Program-made: the position numbers and the translations under genes
In this document: positions 11,145-23,500 of the stretch, one piece after another
Numbering within the stretch: the first letter of the stretch is position 1
Layout of the letters: every line of letters begins with the position of its first letter
DNA from: Plasmodiophora brassicae
Lineage: Eukaryota; Endomyxa: Phytomyxea; Phytomyxea; Plasmodiophorida
DNA: 64,000 nt
NCBI GenBank assembly: GCA_036867785.1
Contig: CP145416.1
Coordinates: forward strand, 558,001-622,000
Direction: 5' to 3'
Notes under the pieces: model-generated
Databases searched by the model: none
What the model was told of the DNA's origin: nothing
The model's input: the letters and a program-made list of their open reading frames with translations, nothing else

Positions 11145-11315
11145 GGCTGCGGAACTACGCTCTGTTCGCTATGCCGCCGGGGATCCCACGCAGTCCGAAG
11201 GTCCGTGGCGCAATGTCAATATTAGGGCGTCTCGTATACAAGCGACGCGCGACAGTAAATACATAGCCAGAACTTGTATTCGGCAAACGAATGAAGGAAA
11301 ACAGAATGTGCATGG

Positions 11316-14107
11316 TTACTGCGATTGCTTGACGGATCGACGAGCGGTTCCGATATGGCATGAGTTCACTTTGCTGGCGAACCGCAAACTGCAAAGGCTT
11401 TCGTGGACATTTTCTTCTTCAGGGGAAACGCTGACAAACTGCAGACAGTTAGGAAGAGCCGCAGATTGTCGGATAGCATGGATGGTATCTTACCATCAGG
11501 CATTTAGAATCCCCTCCGAAACAATTTTGAAGAAGATAGGTCAACTTGCTGTTGCGGTATGGGACGTGCTTTGACCTACGAGGGGTCAGCTAAGGAGTAA
11601 TCGGGACTGCTCGCGAAACACACCCATTTGCCAAGGCAGCGATGACATCTCCGAGAGAGCTAGCATTGTTGAACATTCGGTGAGATCGAGCAAAGCCAGA
11701 GCTATTTCGGCCCTACCTGAGACTCTTATTGATCGCCTGGGTCTCCTTGAGAGTGTCGCCTTGGGAGTCGGATTTCTTCAGTCGCTCAGACCCAGCAAGG
11801 TCAACAAGGTTCAGAACGCCAACCGTATCTTGACCGGACACCTGAGAACCGCCGATAAGTTGAAAGTACCAGGGAAGGATAGGGAGCGGCAGTACGGAAT
11901 TGTGCCCATATATGGTCATCTGGAAAATGGAGTGTGATCTGGATGAGCGATCGTTCAACTTGGTTTTCGCAACGGAGCGACGACGAGCAGCCCGTGATAG
12001 CAACGGGAAAACTTCCGCTTCCGACGCAACTGGTTCCACAGCAGCGCCGACAACAGTGGTACTCCCGTCAACGTTATGTTTGATTTTCAGATCAGCATCG
12101 TCAGACGACTCGCCCTCCACGAGGAGATCAACGAGATACTCGTTGTATATCTCGAAAAAGCTCACCGTACATTTGTACGTCCAGTGCCTTTCAGCAAGCT
12201 GGGCAGCACGGGAGAAAATCTGTGAAATAGCCCTTGGTATCATACCACGTTCATCCGTCTGCATCGATGCAGGTGGCCCCTCCATCGTGTAAGTCTTTCC
12301 AGCTGAGGGTCACGTTAAAAACGTCATAGGATTAAGGCGCTCACATAAACCTTACACCCAGTTTGCCCGTACGCAAAGACAACGACCTTGTAGCCATCGA
12401 TGGCACTTGTACACAGCTACAGTCCCGCCAATTGAGGCACGGTCGCACACGCTATCGCGTGCCATACCTGAGAGATTTCCTGCCACACGTCATCTTGCTT
12501 AGAAGCTGGGTTGAAAACGCGGTCGAAAGTAAACACATGTTGACGCCTGGACCAAGCATTACTTGACGGGAGTCAACGTGATGACCGTGAACAACTTTTT
12601 CCAACCTAGACGAGCTCGATCCGTCAAGGGAGACGTCACTTCTTCCCTTGATCTCAATGGTATCCAGATCGGTGAACGAAAGGGACGCAGGGGCTGACCC
12701 GTCGACGGTTGGACGAACCCGACAAAACACCCGAATGTTCCCTTTGAGCTCCTGCACTTGATTATGCAGTTCGCGGCGTCTTGCCTCCGCCTCGTGCGAC
12801 GCCTTGACAAGCTCCTGCAAGAAAAAAGAAATTACGATGCTCGTTTCGGATGAGGGACACAATTTGTACCTCGATACGCTCCTGGTGCTGCTTGCATTCT
12901 GACGTCAACCTAGCAATCGTTCCGGCCTGCGTCTCAGAAACAGATTGTGCCGCCGTAAGCTGCGCCGACTTCATAAACAAGTCCTGCTGGAGGGAGCAGA
13001 CGAGTTCCAGACCGGATGATACTTTCGTGCACAGGCCTTCACATTCCGTTTGAAGCGTCGTGACCTACAGGAGCAGTTTGGATGAGATATCAAGCAAAGC
13101 CTGCACTTGAGGATGCATATACTTTTTCGTTGAGTGCAGCTATTTGCTCGCTGAGCGTCTGCTTGCTGCTCTCCAGGTCGTCAACTTGGCGCTGAAGGGT
13201 CTGCTTGTCTCGAGACAGTTCTTCGTTTGCTGTTATTAGTTGAGCATTAGCTTTCTCCGAATCAACGACCTTTGGCCAGGTAAGACCTCAACAAGTTTCA
13301 CAGAAAATATGTGCTGAACAGACCTGCTGCTTGAGCGACTCGATTTCTGTGGCATGTTCATCGCATGTTGTCGTGAGTTTCTTTATCGTCGAGCGAAGCT
13401 CATTTTCCGTTGCAGCCGCCGCACTGTTCAGATCTTTCAGCTCCCGAATACGTTCCTCGGCTTCCTGAGCTCGTGTATCGGCCCGCGAGACCTGTTCTTG
13501 TGCGCTCTGCACGTCATGCGTCGCATCCTTCAGCTTGGTACGAACTTCGCTTAACTTCTCCCGTAACTTCAAGGTCCGTTAGCAACATTCGATCAGCGCA
13601 CACACACAAATAGTATGGACAACCTCTTGAGGTGTAAGGCGCTTCTTTGGAGCTGCCGAAGCGCTTGGAACTGGCGGTTTCTTAGACGACACAGAATCGT
13701 TACTCGTCTGATCATATGAATTTTGAGCCAATGATCTTGCACAACAACGGACGACGCGGGGCACGGACCTTCAGGCGGGTGTGCCGGTCGAGTTCAATGT
13801 TCTCGTTGCCCGATCGGGGACGCTTTGCTGTCGCCCCACGCGCCGGTCGCTTCTGCATCTCGGCCAGTCTCTCAGCAACCGGCTTCGGCTTCGGCAGCAT
13901 CCGCCTGCTCTCCAGCAACGTCCGCCGGTGTTTGACGGCGCCCCCTGACTCTGAGATGAGTAGGTAGTCCTCCCAAAAAAGCGATTCGAAACGCGCTTCC
14001 CGCGATCGCATCTTTTTGGTCAGGTCGCGGGTTTCGTCGATAGTGCAGAATTCATTTCTCGAACGTGGTGCAGTTGCAGCCCAGACCAACGACAGCGATG
14101 CGGGCAT
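11316..14107 (-). CDS. Kinesin-14 (C-terminal minus-end-directed motor)
   Basis: Microtubule motor of the Ncd/HSET type, used in spindle assembly. N-terminal basic/disordered region, then a coiled coil ([17 protein letters not shown] and onward), the kinesin-14 neck [20 protein letters not shown], and a C-terminal motor. The P-loop [13 protein letters not shown] is split by an intron (donor gtaagg) within the GS codon. Switch motifs: [13 protein letters not shown] and [11 protein letters not shown]; then [29 protein letters not shown] and the C-terminal [17 protein letters not shown]. The stop is at 11316-11318. About eight short introns are needed. The longest frame starts at 14107; a later Met at 14011 would avoid overlap with the DIS3 start and is a real alternative. 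The motor is complete and should be active. Confidence 0.93.
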
Positions 14108-17100
14108 CGCCCTATGTCTGGCACCGGCGCACGCATCGTGGGAGCATTGCGCGCATCGCCCGAGAATCGTATCTGCGGCCCGGCCTTGTCGGGGAATCCG
14201 TCGCGACGCAGATCACGGCTGTGTCGTGCACACATGCCGTCCTGTTCGGTGTGTATCGCCATGCCGGACTGTGAGACGTCCGGACGTTGACACCGTGTCT
14301 TGTTGGCACAGATCCCGCATCGTTATTGTCTGCGCTCACAGCGCTGGATGATCTTGGGCGCTGGCCTGATCCGCCTGCCGTGCTTCTGTGCCGGAGCGTT
14401 GTCGAAAGTCTCGCCGTTCTTGGTGATGGCGTGCAATGGGCGCGTGCACGTCGCCTGTGGATGAAGGCTATCGAATCGTCCGAATGTCGGTTCATTGCCA
14501 TCGAGAACGTGTTTGACAGCCTCGTCTGGCGCCAACGTCGTCCCGGCCAGTCTCAAGCCGATTCGACGCGAGAGAACATTGAATCTGTTCGCGTTATGCT
14601 CGAACGTCTTGTTCCGGACATACCAGTTATCATCGTCGACGATATCGCTGCTTACCTTTCAGAATGGCAGCACGATGACGAAATGGTGCGCTCAGCATTG
14701 GTCGCTGTGCAGTCGTCGCAAATTCGTCCAACAAGGGCCGACCTATTCCCTGAACATTGGTCCCTGGATCGGATGACAGCTGCTCTCGCCAAGGGGGCCG
14801 CCCTCCGGGGCCGCGTGAAAGTTTCGCGAAACCGACGTGATTGCATTGTGCACACAAACCGCGGTGGCGTCATGGTTTCCCATGCAAAGATGAACCGCGC
14901 AATGGACGGGGACGTTGTCGTGGTTGAACTGGCTGACTCAACGGACGACCCTATAGCCGACGTTGTGGACGAATCCGTTGATGATGAAGAATTCAGTGAA
15001 GAAGAAGAAGGACGCAGTAGCGAAGCTGAAGACGAAGATGTGGTGTCTCCAGTCGGCGTCGTCGGCCAAGGACGCGTCGTCGGGATATGGTCGAGGTCGT
15101 GGCGACCTTACGTCGGATCCGTCAAACCAGAGAACGAGGATGAGCGTCGCGTCTTATTCATTCCGATGAATCGCAAGATCCCTCAGATAAGGATTTTCTC
15201 TCGCCGCCCTGCAGAACTCATCGGTCAACGACTAATAGTCATGGTGGACGCGTGGGACCGTAGCTCACGATTTCCCACCGGCCACGTCGTCAGATACCTT
15301 GGAACGGTAACTCTTACTACAATGGCACTTGCACAAGTGTCCTAAGGTTTGTCTACAGAGTGGCGACGTCGACGTGGAAACGATGGCGATTCTGAACGAG
15401 CACGGAATTGAGCAAGAGCCTTACGTTGCTGAACAATGGAAAGATGAGCTTCCTTCTGCCCACGAATGGCACGTCACTGCAGATGACGAACGGGAACGCC
15501 GTGATCTTCGACAGTCGCATGTTATTTGCAGTATCGATCCGCCCGGCTGCGTTGACATTGATGATGCTCTTTCAGTTCGAATGCTACCTGGTGGACGAAC
15601 TGAATTTGGCGTTCATATTGCCGACGTTTCTGCCTTTGTCAAACCTGACTCCAGACTTGATCTCGAGGCTCGGCGTCGTTCTACGACAGTCTACCTTGTT
15701 GACAGGCGGATCAACATGCTACCGGAGGTGCTGAGTGAGAACCTGTGTTCCTTGCACGCCGGAGTGGACCGATTGGCGGTTTCGGTTCTATGGTACTCGA
15801 AGACTGTTTCGTTTTGTGCGCTTAATTGTTGACGGCATGCATGTTTCTCAGGATTATGAACTCTGATGGAACCGTTGAGTCTAACCCCTGGTTCGGAAGG
15901 ACTATCATCCGTTCCCGGTACGCCCTTTCGTACGCTGAAGCGCAGAGCATCGTCGATGGAAAACCTCTCCCGGAAGCACGGAAATCGGGACAGACTGAAA
16001 TGCTCGAACCTTTGAAAGCCTTGCTTGGTTTCGGTCGCAGGCTCCGCGCAGATCGCATGCGAGCGGGCGCACTTGAAATCGAAAGCTTTGAGGTTCGTTA
16101 CGACGTCAAGGCTGAGCGTTCTGACATAGCTCTGGAAGGACCGGAAGATCTCGAGTTCCACGAGATTGTGGCCGAGTTTATGATCGCAGCCAATAGTGCA
16201 GTCGCAGAGCACATTTGGGAGGCATTTCCTGGCCATGCGTTGCTTCGTGTTCATCGATCACCTGACGAGGAGAGGTTCAATGACCTGCAACGGCTTGTAG
16301 CAGCGGCCGGCGGGCATCTGGACCCTTCTTCAAACAAGTCGGTCGCGGAGTCGTTGCATCAACTGGCGTCTCGCAGACGTGATGATCCCATTGTTGCCAA
16401 GATTGTCAAGTCATTAACTGCGAGAGTTCTGACCGAAGCACAGTACTGCTGCGCGGCAGGGATGTCCCGAGAGGATTTCCGTCACTATGGCCTCGCTGTA
16501 GACTTCTACACTGTAAGAGGGCGGCCTTTAACCTTGTGTCACTACTGACCGCCATATGTTCGTTAGCATTTTACGTCACCTATTCGTCGATATGCAGATA
16601 TTATCGTTCATCGGTTGTTGCTTGATTCCCTTTCCCAGAATAACAGCCGTACCTGCTTGATGGAGCCATCTGTGTTGGTGCCCCTTTGTGAGCATATTAA
16701 CGAGCGCAACCGCTCGGCGAAGCTTGCTCAGCGAGATTCGGCTGATCTATTCTGGTCGTTGTTCATCACACGACGTGGTTGTGTCGTGTCTGAAGCCATT
16801 GTCATCGGATTTACGACAATGGGGCTGAACGTGTTCATTCCAGAATTCTTCCGCAAGGCTTCTGTCGCCGTCATTGACCGGGAGGGCCACGCACGGATTG
16901 CACTGTTATCATTACCTACGTCGCCGCCACCTGTTTGCACAATTGACCTGACTCCGAATCAAAACAGCGTTGAGCTCGGCGTCGGTAATCACCGCTGCAT
17001 CGTACGGCTGTTCGACAGAGTCGAAGTGCAGATCGCACCGGTGACGCTCGTCTCGCGTATTGCAACTCCTCGAATCGAACTTGTCTGGAGACTCGGGGAA

Positions 17101-17376
17101 GGCCAATGTACGCCGGTTGTGACCAAACCGGTCAACCGTTCTGTGGGCACACCAAGAGTCGACGTTTATCAAGAGCCGGTTCGCAGACGTGAGCCGCGAC
17201 AAGCGAAGCCACGCCCAACACTGCATGACCTTATCCAACAGTTCGAGCAGGGTCTCACTACCGCAGAGACATCCGGGCCGCCAGAAGACCGCCAGATCGT
17301 ACCTCCAGTCGCGCGATGCGGGAATCGTATGCGATGGCAATCTCCCGTTGCTGTGAAACCACCAGTTCCATCATAG
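14098..17376 (+). CDS. DIS3: Exosome ribonuclease DIS3/Rrp44
   Basis: Catalytic subunit of the RNA exosome: 3'-5' exonuclease (RNB domain) plus PIN endonuclease. The first exon (from ATG 14098) has RIARESYLRPGLVGE, parallel to the KIVREHYLRDD start of human DIS3. A 63-nt intron then joins VLF to DPASLLSALTALDDL, keeping the first PIN Asp. Downstream: FIAIENVFDSLVWR, VIIVDDIAAY, ALRGRVKVSR (cold-shock domain), GRVVGIWSRSWRPYVGS, the catalytic block [28 protein letters not shown]-like [51 protein letters not shown] and a C-terminal S1-like region. At least four introns. Oddity: the Cys residues of the CR3 motif before the PIN domain in animals and yeast are absent (RPGLVGE in their place). An acidic insert DDEEFSEEEEG sits between cold-shock domains. 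Confidence 0.95.
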
Positions 17377-17462
17377 ATATGTGCAGGAGGCTGCGGTAAA
17401 CGGACGACGACAGATTTTTCTCCATACCCGGCGAGCTTTATCATCCGAGCAGGCAGTCAGGG

Positions 17463-18330
17463 CTACAGTGAGTCGATCGACTCAGCGTCGCCGTACTGAA
17501 CGTCCGAGATTGCCGTGAGAGTGATGGCAACCGCTGCGGGGTAATCGCCCTTCTCCGACTTGATCATGCGCTTCGCGGTCACCGTCGGTTCCACCTTCTT
17601 GCGCAGGGGAATGCGCACTTGAAATACTTCCGGCTCCTTCCCTTCGAAGTACTGGCGAATTGCTGTGCTTTCCTCACACTGCAGAATCGACTCTTTCATC
17701 TCAGGTCGGATGTAGTATTCCGGCCCCACATTATTTTGCGTGTAGGTGACGATAAGCGTGCGGCCATTGGGGTCGATTCCAACGTCAGTGCTGTGATTTG
17801 CGACCATCGACACGAATATGGTGGCACGCGAACCCGATCGCCACCATACGACTTCGAATAGCCTGAGGTCGGATTCGAATCCTTCACTCCGGGCACGCTT
17901 GGGTGTATTGCCACACGACTCTGCTTCGACCTTGACATCTCGCTGCCGCGTGGCGCCTTTCCCCAGGATCAACGGGCCATCGTTGTCTTCGGATTCACCA
18001 GATTGCTTGCAGAGGTCGAGCTTCCCTCCAGCAATCACATCATGAGCGGAATCTGCAATCAACACATTTGTTAAAGAGGGTCGCTCTGAGTAACCGTTGA
18101 GCACACGACAACGTACCGTTGTTCAACGACCTCTTTCGGTAATCCCGAATTTTTCTCCCAACGAGGCTGCAGTCAAGCAGCGCAAACAGCACATTGTGCT
18201 TCTTCACCATTGAACCCGTAACCTTGATACCCTTGATGCCGTCACCGAGCTCTGCTAACGCCTTAGGCAATTCCTGGTCATGCCATCGTGTCCAGACGGA
18301 AATGAGATTGTTCTTCTTCGTCGGCGCCAT
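17463..18330 (-). CDS. Unknown protein, two exons
   Basis: Not recognised. Exon 1 starts MAPTKKNNLISVWTRWHDQE and continues GIKGIKVTGSMVKKHNVLFA. A 63-nt intron (donor gtacgt after SLNN) restores DSAHDVIAGGKLDLC. The C-terminal half has a beta-rich look: FEVVWWRSGSRATIFVSMVA, GIDPNGRTLIVTYTQNNV, EVFQVRIPLRKKVEPTVTAK, GDYPAAVAITLTAI, ending AESIDSL. About 270 residues, no signal peptide or membrane helix. The 3' end faces DIS3's end 86 bp away. A damaged copy of its last exon lies immediately upstream at 18.6-18.9 kb. The copy preserves the frame-like pattern, which supports this being a real gene. Confidence 0.65.
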
Positions 18331-18573
18331 ACCCGGCTGATCGAGAATGACGACGCCACTATCGGACTGATCCCTCCCCGTCCTCCCGACGCGCCGATAC
18401 CCACCCTGCAGCTATACTCTGTCCGAGCCTTAAATCAGGCCCAAATTCAAACTCAGCGCCCAGGCCCCCTTTTTTTGATGTGACAACGCGGCTCCCTGAC
18501 GACGTTTAGCTGTTTTGACAGATGATTTCCACAGAATGTAATGCGGACGACCTTTTAATCCGGGCAGTTGGGA

Positions 18574-18890
18574 CTACAGCGAATCAATCGACCCAGCGTC
18601 GGCGTACTGGGCATCCGAGAGATATTGCCGTCAGCGTGATGGCAACCGCCGCCGGATAATCTCCTTTTTCTGACTTGATCTGGCGCTTGGCAGTCACTGT
18701 CGGTTCCACCTTCTTGCGCAGAGGAATGCGTACTTGAAAGACCTCTGGTTCCTTTTCCTTCAACGTATTTGCAGGATCGCCTTGCTTTCGTCGCCTTGCA
18801 GAATCGACTCCTTCATTTCCGGGAGGATGTAATACTCGGGGTCGACATTCTTTTGAGTGTACGTAACAATCAGCATGCGGCCACACTGGG
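18574..18890 (-). pseudogene. Decayed partial copy of the last exon of the neighbouring unknown gene
   Basis: Minus-strand translation repeats the neighbour's C-terminus piecewise: MLIVTYTQKNVDPEYYILPE, MKESILQGDESKAILQ, EPEVFQVRIPLRKKVEPTVT, SEKGDYPAAVAITLTAIS and a VDSL-like end. The copy has small insertions and deletions relative to 17463-17770 (for example extra bases in the stretch equal to AISDVQY, and a changed segment between the two halves), so it does not read through. No copy of the first exon is found upstream. This looks like a tandem segmental duplication that decayed. Confidence 0.75.
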
Positions 18891-19138
18891 GAGTATGGCT
18901 ATTTAAACAGTACATATGTACATGGGTCGATGCAGTGTAAGACATGCGACGCTTGATCACGGTTCATTCTTCAGAAATAACGGCAGTGATACGACGGCAG
19001 CGATACGGCGGCCGCTGGTGGTGTCCGTTTGGTCTTGTGCGCCGTACTTTAGATTGTAATCCTATGTGCACCGCAGCGACGGTACATGACAGCACGACTA
19101 CCTACCGAGCGTATACGACAGGGCACATCCGAAACAGT
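18891..19138. other. Intergenic, no gene seen
   Basis: Short gap between the decayed copy and the HUS1 stop. A plus-strand open frame of 222 codons crosses from here into HUS1 but is only the shadow of HUS1 exons. Confidence 0.5.
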
Positions 19139-20409
19139 TTATTCCTCGACCACAGGGATATAGTAAGTGATGGAACCAAGCTTGTCACTAAGGTGCAGAT
19201 ACACAACGAAGTGGTCGTCCGCGAAACCTGCAAGGATGTCACCAACGAATCGTGCTGTCAGGGTGCGCTAGGTATACATCCGGCGACAACAGCGGCGGCG
19301 AGGCTGTGGCATGCCAGCATCCTAGCTGCGACAAAGAAGATCAGCGTTAAGCGCCGACATTCGAGGTGTGGAAACGGACCGAAACTTTTGACGGGAACCG
19401 TGCACGACGCTGAGCCAGTCTCGGCGATCTGCGAGCCTTCTGGTAAACGAAAGACCGTCAGCATGGGAGGGCTAGCAGAGGCAGGCGTTCAGCTGACCGC
19501 GATTCCTCAACTTCAAGTCCCGGTACATTGTCCTGATTTCAGCCATGTCGTTCCGTACAGAGAAGACCTATGCACATACGTACGCGGTCACGGCCGAGGC
19601 CCAGAACGGTAGAGGTGCCCACCTACCGCCTGCCCGTCGGTGCTGGCCATGATCGTCAGCTTGTCTTCGATCTGCACCACGCATCAGAGGCCAGCACCTT
19701 ATCATGCTTCCAGTGTGCTGGAACGGACCGATTTCATTCTGTCGATTATCCTCGAGAGGATGCGCAAATTCGGCATCTTTATCTTGACGTCGGGCGACTC
19801 GACACGAGGTTCCTCGAAATCCTTACGAACGCAAAGCAATGTGCGGGTGACGATCCATCCAGCGCAAACCCGGTTCGCATACCTTAATTCTGCTGGCCAC
19901 CTGTAGCTGGACGGGAACGCCTTGTCGCAGACCCGCATCATCCCTCTCCTACGAGTGGCCCACTGTTGGACGCCGCGTCCGACCTGCTCAGGGCTGCTAA
20001 CCTTCCTGATCTCGAACGTGAGGAACGCGTGGTTATTCTTCTCCTCGAGCACGACGTAGGTCTCCAGTGCCCCTTGCGACGACCGCAGCGCACGGATCAG
20101 GTTGGAGATGTTGACGATCAGCGGGATCACTGTCGCCCATGTGAGCACGCGGCATCGGAGGCCGGCAACGCCACCCCGACAGTTATTGTTGTCCGACTCG
20201 ATGACGTAGTCGGAGAACATGGCCGACGTATTGAACGTCACAAACGCGCGCTCGCGTTCGTGGGCGGCCATCCCCTCCGCCACCAACCCGATCGACCAGC
20301 AGGCCGGCGCCATGCACAGGAACCACGATGGCCCCAGCTTCTCCACGGTGGCCAGCACGTTCGCCATCGTGGTCGGGTCGTTGACGTGCGCTGCGAACCG
20401 GATCGTCAT
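19139..20409 (-). CDS. HUS1: Checkpoint clamp subunit HUS1
   Basis: One ring subunit of the 9-1-1 (RAD9-HUS1-RAD1) sliding clamp that signals DNA damage. The start at 20409 gives MTIRFAAHVND, matching the MKFRAKIVD start of animal HUS1. Further blocks: VEKLGPSWFLCM, AFVTFNTSAMFSDYVIES, NISNLIRALRSSQGALE, HAFLTFEIRK, FEEPRVESPDVKIKMPNL (human QEPVVPDPDVSIYLP) followed by RILSRIIDRMKSV. The C-terminal exon FADDHFVVYLHL with GSITYYIPVVEE aligns to the human end VHFDLLHEDVSLQYFIPAL. The last intron (donor gtatac) joins VVAGC to FADDH. The stop is at 19139-19141. Several introns remain approximate. It sits on the same strand as, and 115 bp from, the end of RFC1, the large subunit of the clamp loader family. 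Confidence 0.87.
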
Positions 20410-20523
20410 CCTTTTCCGGCGTTGCGCTCTCGCGCAGGCGCCAATAGGTATGCCTACCATGCCTACCAGCAATGCACGCACGACATCATCAAGGTTCCAT
20501 AAACCAGCCCGTGCCGCGGTCGT

Positions 20524-23500
20524 TCATTTCGTTCTGGATTTCTTCGGCTTCGACGTCGAGCTCTTCGCGGGTGCATTGCGTTTCGTGGCGGCCTTCGCTG
20601 GCGCTTTCCGCTTGGGTGCCGCCGCTTTCGCAGGCTTGCTCGCCTGTCCGTTCTCTTCGGCGTCGTCGTCGTCATAAACAGCGGCGTCGTCATCTTCCAC
20701 GTCGCCAGTCAGGCGTTCGTCGGCTTCGATCGGGACGCGTTTCTGCTTCTTGATGGCGTCTGCGTCGACGGTGGACCGCACGCCGAATCGGCGAGTGAAC
20801 GCAGCCTTGACTTTGGAATCGATGGCGACCTTCGCGCTGAATGCGCCGCCGATGTCAGTGATGGTGTCCAGGTCGGGTCGGGTGAGCCCGTAGTAATTCA
20901 TCGCATCGATGACGTGATCGATCGCACCGGCGCCCTGTTGCGATAGGGGTTCCTGGAGGCGGCGGCGAAGTGCTGGTAGGTAGTCCATGACGACAGCGCC
21001 GCCAGTACCGCCATTCGTCGCACCGGACATGTGTGCACGAAGCTCGTCAAGGAGACGAAGATTCTTGCTTCTTGTCGAATTCTTTCCAAGCCATTGAGGG
21101 AACTCGACCATTCCTGATCAGGCGAATGAGCACAGAGCGACGGGGCCTACGTAATACGCCAGGGGGCCTACCGCTAAGACGTCCAGAGACGCAGAATGCT
21201 GGAGCGACGCAGGAAAGGACAGCGTGTGCCGGCATCATTGACCAGGATTGAGTGCTGCGAATTCGGGATCCGATGAGGTCCCCATCGGATATATACGACG
21301 AAGCGTGCGCGAAATGTTCAAGGTAAATCAGCTATGAGTACAGCAGCGTCACGGCGACGCTTGACAGGCTGGCGACAGAGCGCGCGCCTACCTCTCGTTC
21401 GGATTCCGGGCGCGACATTTCAGAGGGCGATAGTTGAGGCATTGCACTAACATAGCTGTGCTGGACCATGAGCGGCACAAGGCTGCTGTCGACGAAATAC
21501 ACGTCCATGCGGTCGGATAGCCAATCCTGTACATGATCAGATGCGGCGCATCGTTACACGCCCAGAATGAGATTCGATACCGATTTCGCATTGGCGACCG
21601 GACGGAACAGTTCAGGCACGCGCTCGAATGGAGAGGAGTCGAAGTCCTTCAACTCAGCATGCTGTGCGTCGTCGAACGAGACGGAACTAGACCTGCAGCA
21701 GATACCTGGGTCACGGTCTACCTATGTGACAGGGCGCCCAACACACCGAGTGCGGAACAGCTGAAGAGTGTTGAGCATCTGGCGTATGTCCCCGTGTGAA
21801 AGCTCGCTAATCTTGTGGAGTGTCGGGGCGTCGATGTTGAGACCTGGCACATCGCGGTGCTCAGTGCCGGATTGCTGGCGGGATAGTCCCTTGTTACATA
21901 CCCTCGGCTTTCGCAATGGCTCGCAGACGCCCTTCAACTTGGGTTGCGGTTGGTCTAGTTTACACGGCCTCAAACAGGGCACCACATAGCATGAATGTAG
22001 GGACGTCACCTGCGGAACCTCAAGTCCAAACAGTAATTCGCAAGCGTCCGCACTTTAGGACTGGCGCGATCATTGCAAACGCAAATGATTGGGATCTGCA
22101 CAGTACACTGATTAGGCAGCATCCATAGTTGCTCGGCCTGCATGCCTTTGTGGTCTTGATAAACGCGTACAGCTCTTGCATTCCTCCACGGTCACCACCT
22201 GACATGCCGTCAACCTCGTCCATCACGAGCACCGACTGGACCCAACGTGCGAATCAAACGACGGCCAAGCGCAGGAATACAAGGCCGAACCTTCTTGAGA
22301 TCAGATACATTCTTTCGATCCGTCATGAAATATTCGCTGATCGAATGCGTTTGAAACAACTACACACATGATATGTTAAAGACGTGGGCGCGTACATATT
22401 GTCTCTATAGCACAAACCTCTTTGACGTGTTCTTCGAGAGCCCGCCTAGACCGGGTCGTGCTGGCGTTCAGTTCGATAACGCGAAAGCCCGCCTCTTGGG
22501 CGCATATTGATGCTGCCGAGGACTTTCCGATCCCAGGCGGGCCACTTAGTAGCACGGCACGTTTACCACCTTCCGTGTGTGGCCTAAGCAGTGATCAGCA
22601 GGTCGCCGATGTGTGGACGGACGTCCTGGCAGCGACCAACCAGTGAGTAAGGAACTTCTTCAGCTGCTGGATTGCGCCAGGGTTGGCACAAAGGTCGGAG
22701 GATTTGACAGGCTTGTACTTATCCACCCACATAAGCGAGCTAGAGGCAGTTGGTGTTGACAGTTTCACGTTCGTTTGTTTCTTCATCTGCCGAGCCGAAA
22801 TCAGAACCGCCATACGACTGCTATCGACGAGGTGAGCACATCACCGGCTCGGATTGCGCTTTGCCAGTCGCTATCATGGCAAATAGGGCATCCTCATCGA
22901 TGATGGCGATATTTCGTTCTGTGGCACCCGCCAGTTTCTTTTCGCTGCGAGACGTTGAATCAGCCGTGGCAATTCTGAGAGCAACGCGGTCGTACCCGGG
23001 CTCGGTGCCGGTAAGAAGATGCGTTGTACGGCCCGATACTTGTGTGGTCACCATCCTGTTTCATAGAGCATGTTACAACGGGACGCTCCAATCACGATGC
23101 AGCGAATGCTTACCCTCCGTATCGTTTGATCAAATCCTGGCACTCGTCCCTCTCCAGGGTAGGCAGCGTACCCGAAATAACCTATCGAGCATTTAGCAGT
23201 CTATGACTACAAGACGCGATGGAAGGTACAAATCGTTTCCCGGCAAGACAGTTTGGCTGGCCCTACAAGTTCGGCATCACCCTTATCAGCAATCGAAACG
23301 AAGATATGGCTTTCGAAACATGCCTTAGGAATTGGCTTGGCGGATCGCTTTGACCCATATTGATCGTCATTCGGGCGATCGGTACTTGCTGGTGGGTCTT
23401 GCTTGGGCACGGATAGAGCGGGTTCGATGCCTTCACCCGCGTCTACTGTGCGTTCGCCTTTCTGGCGCGATGACTTTGGTTCGACGTGTGAAACTGCCGG

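Noticed and set aside
18944-19612. 222-codon plus-strand open frame
   Set aside because: Lies opposite the C-terminal HUS1 exons and has no family match; the minus-strand reading is strongly supported.
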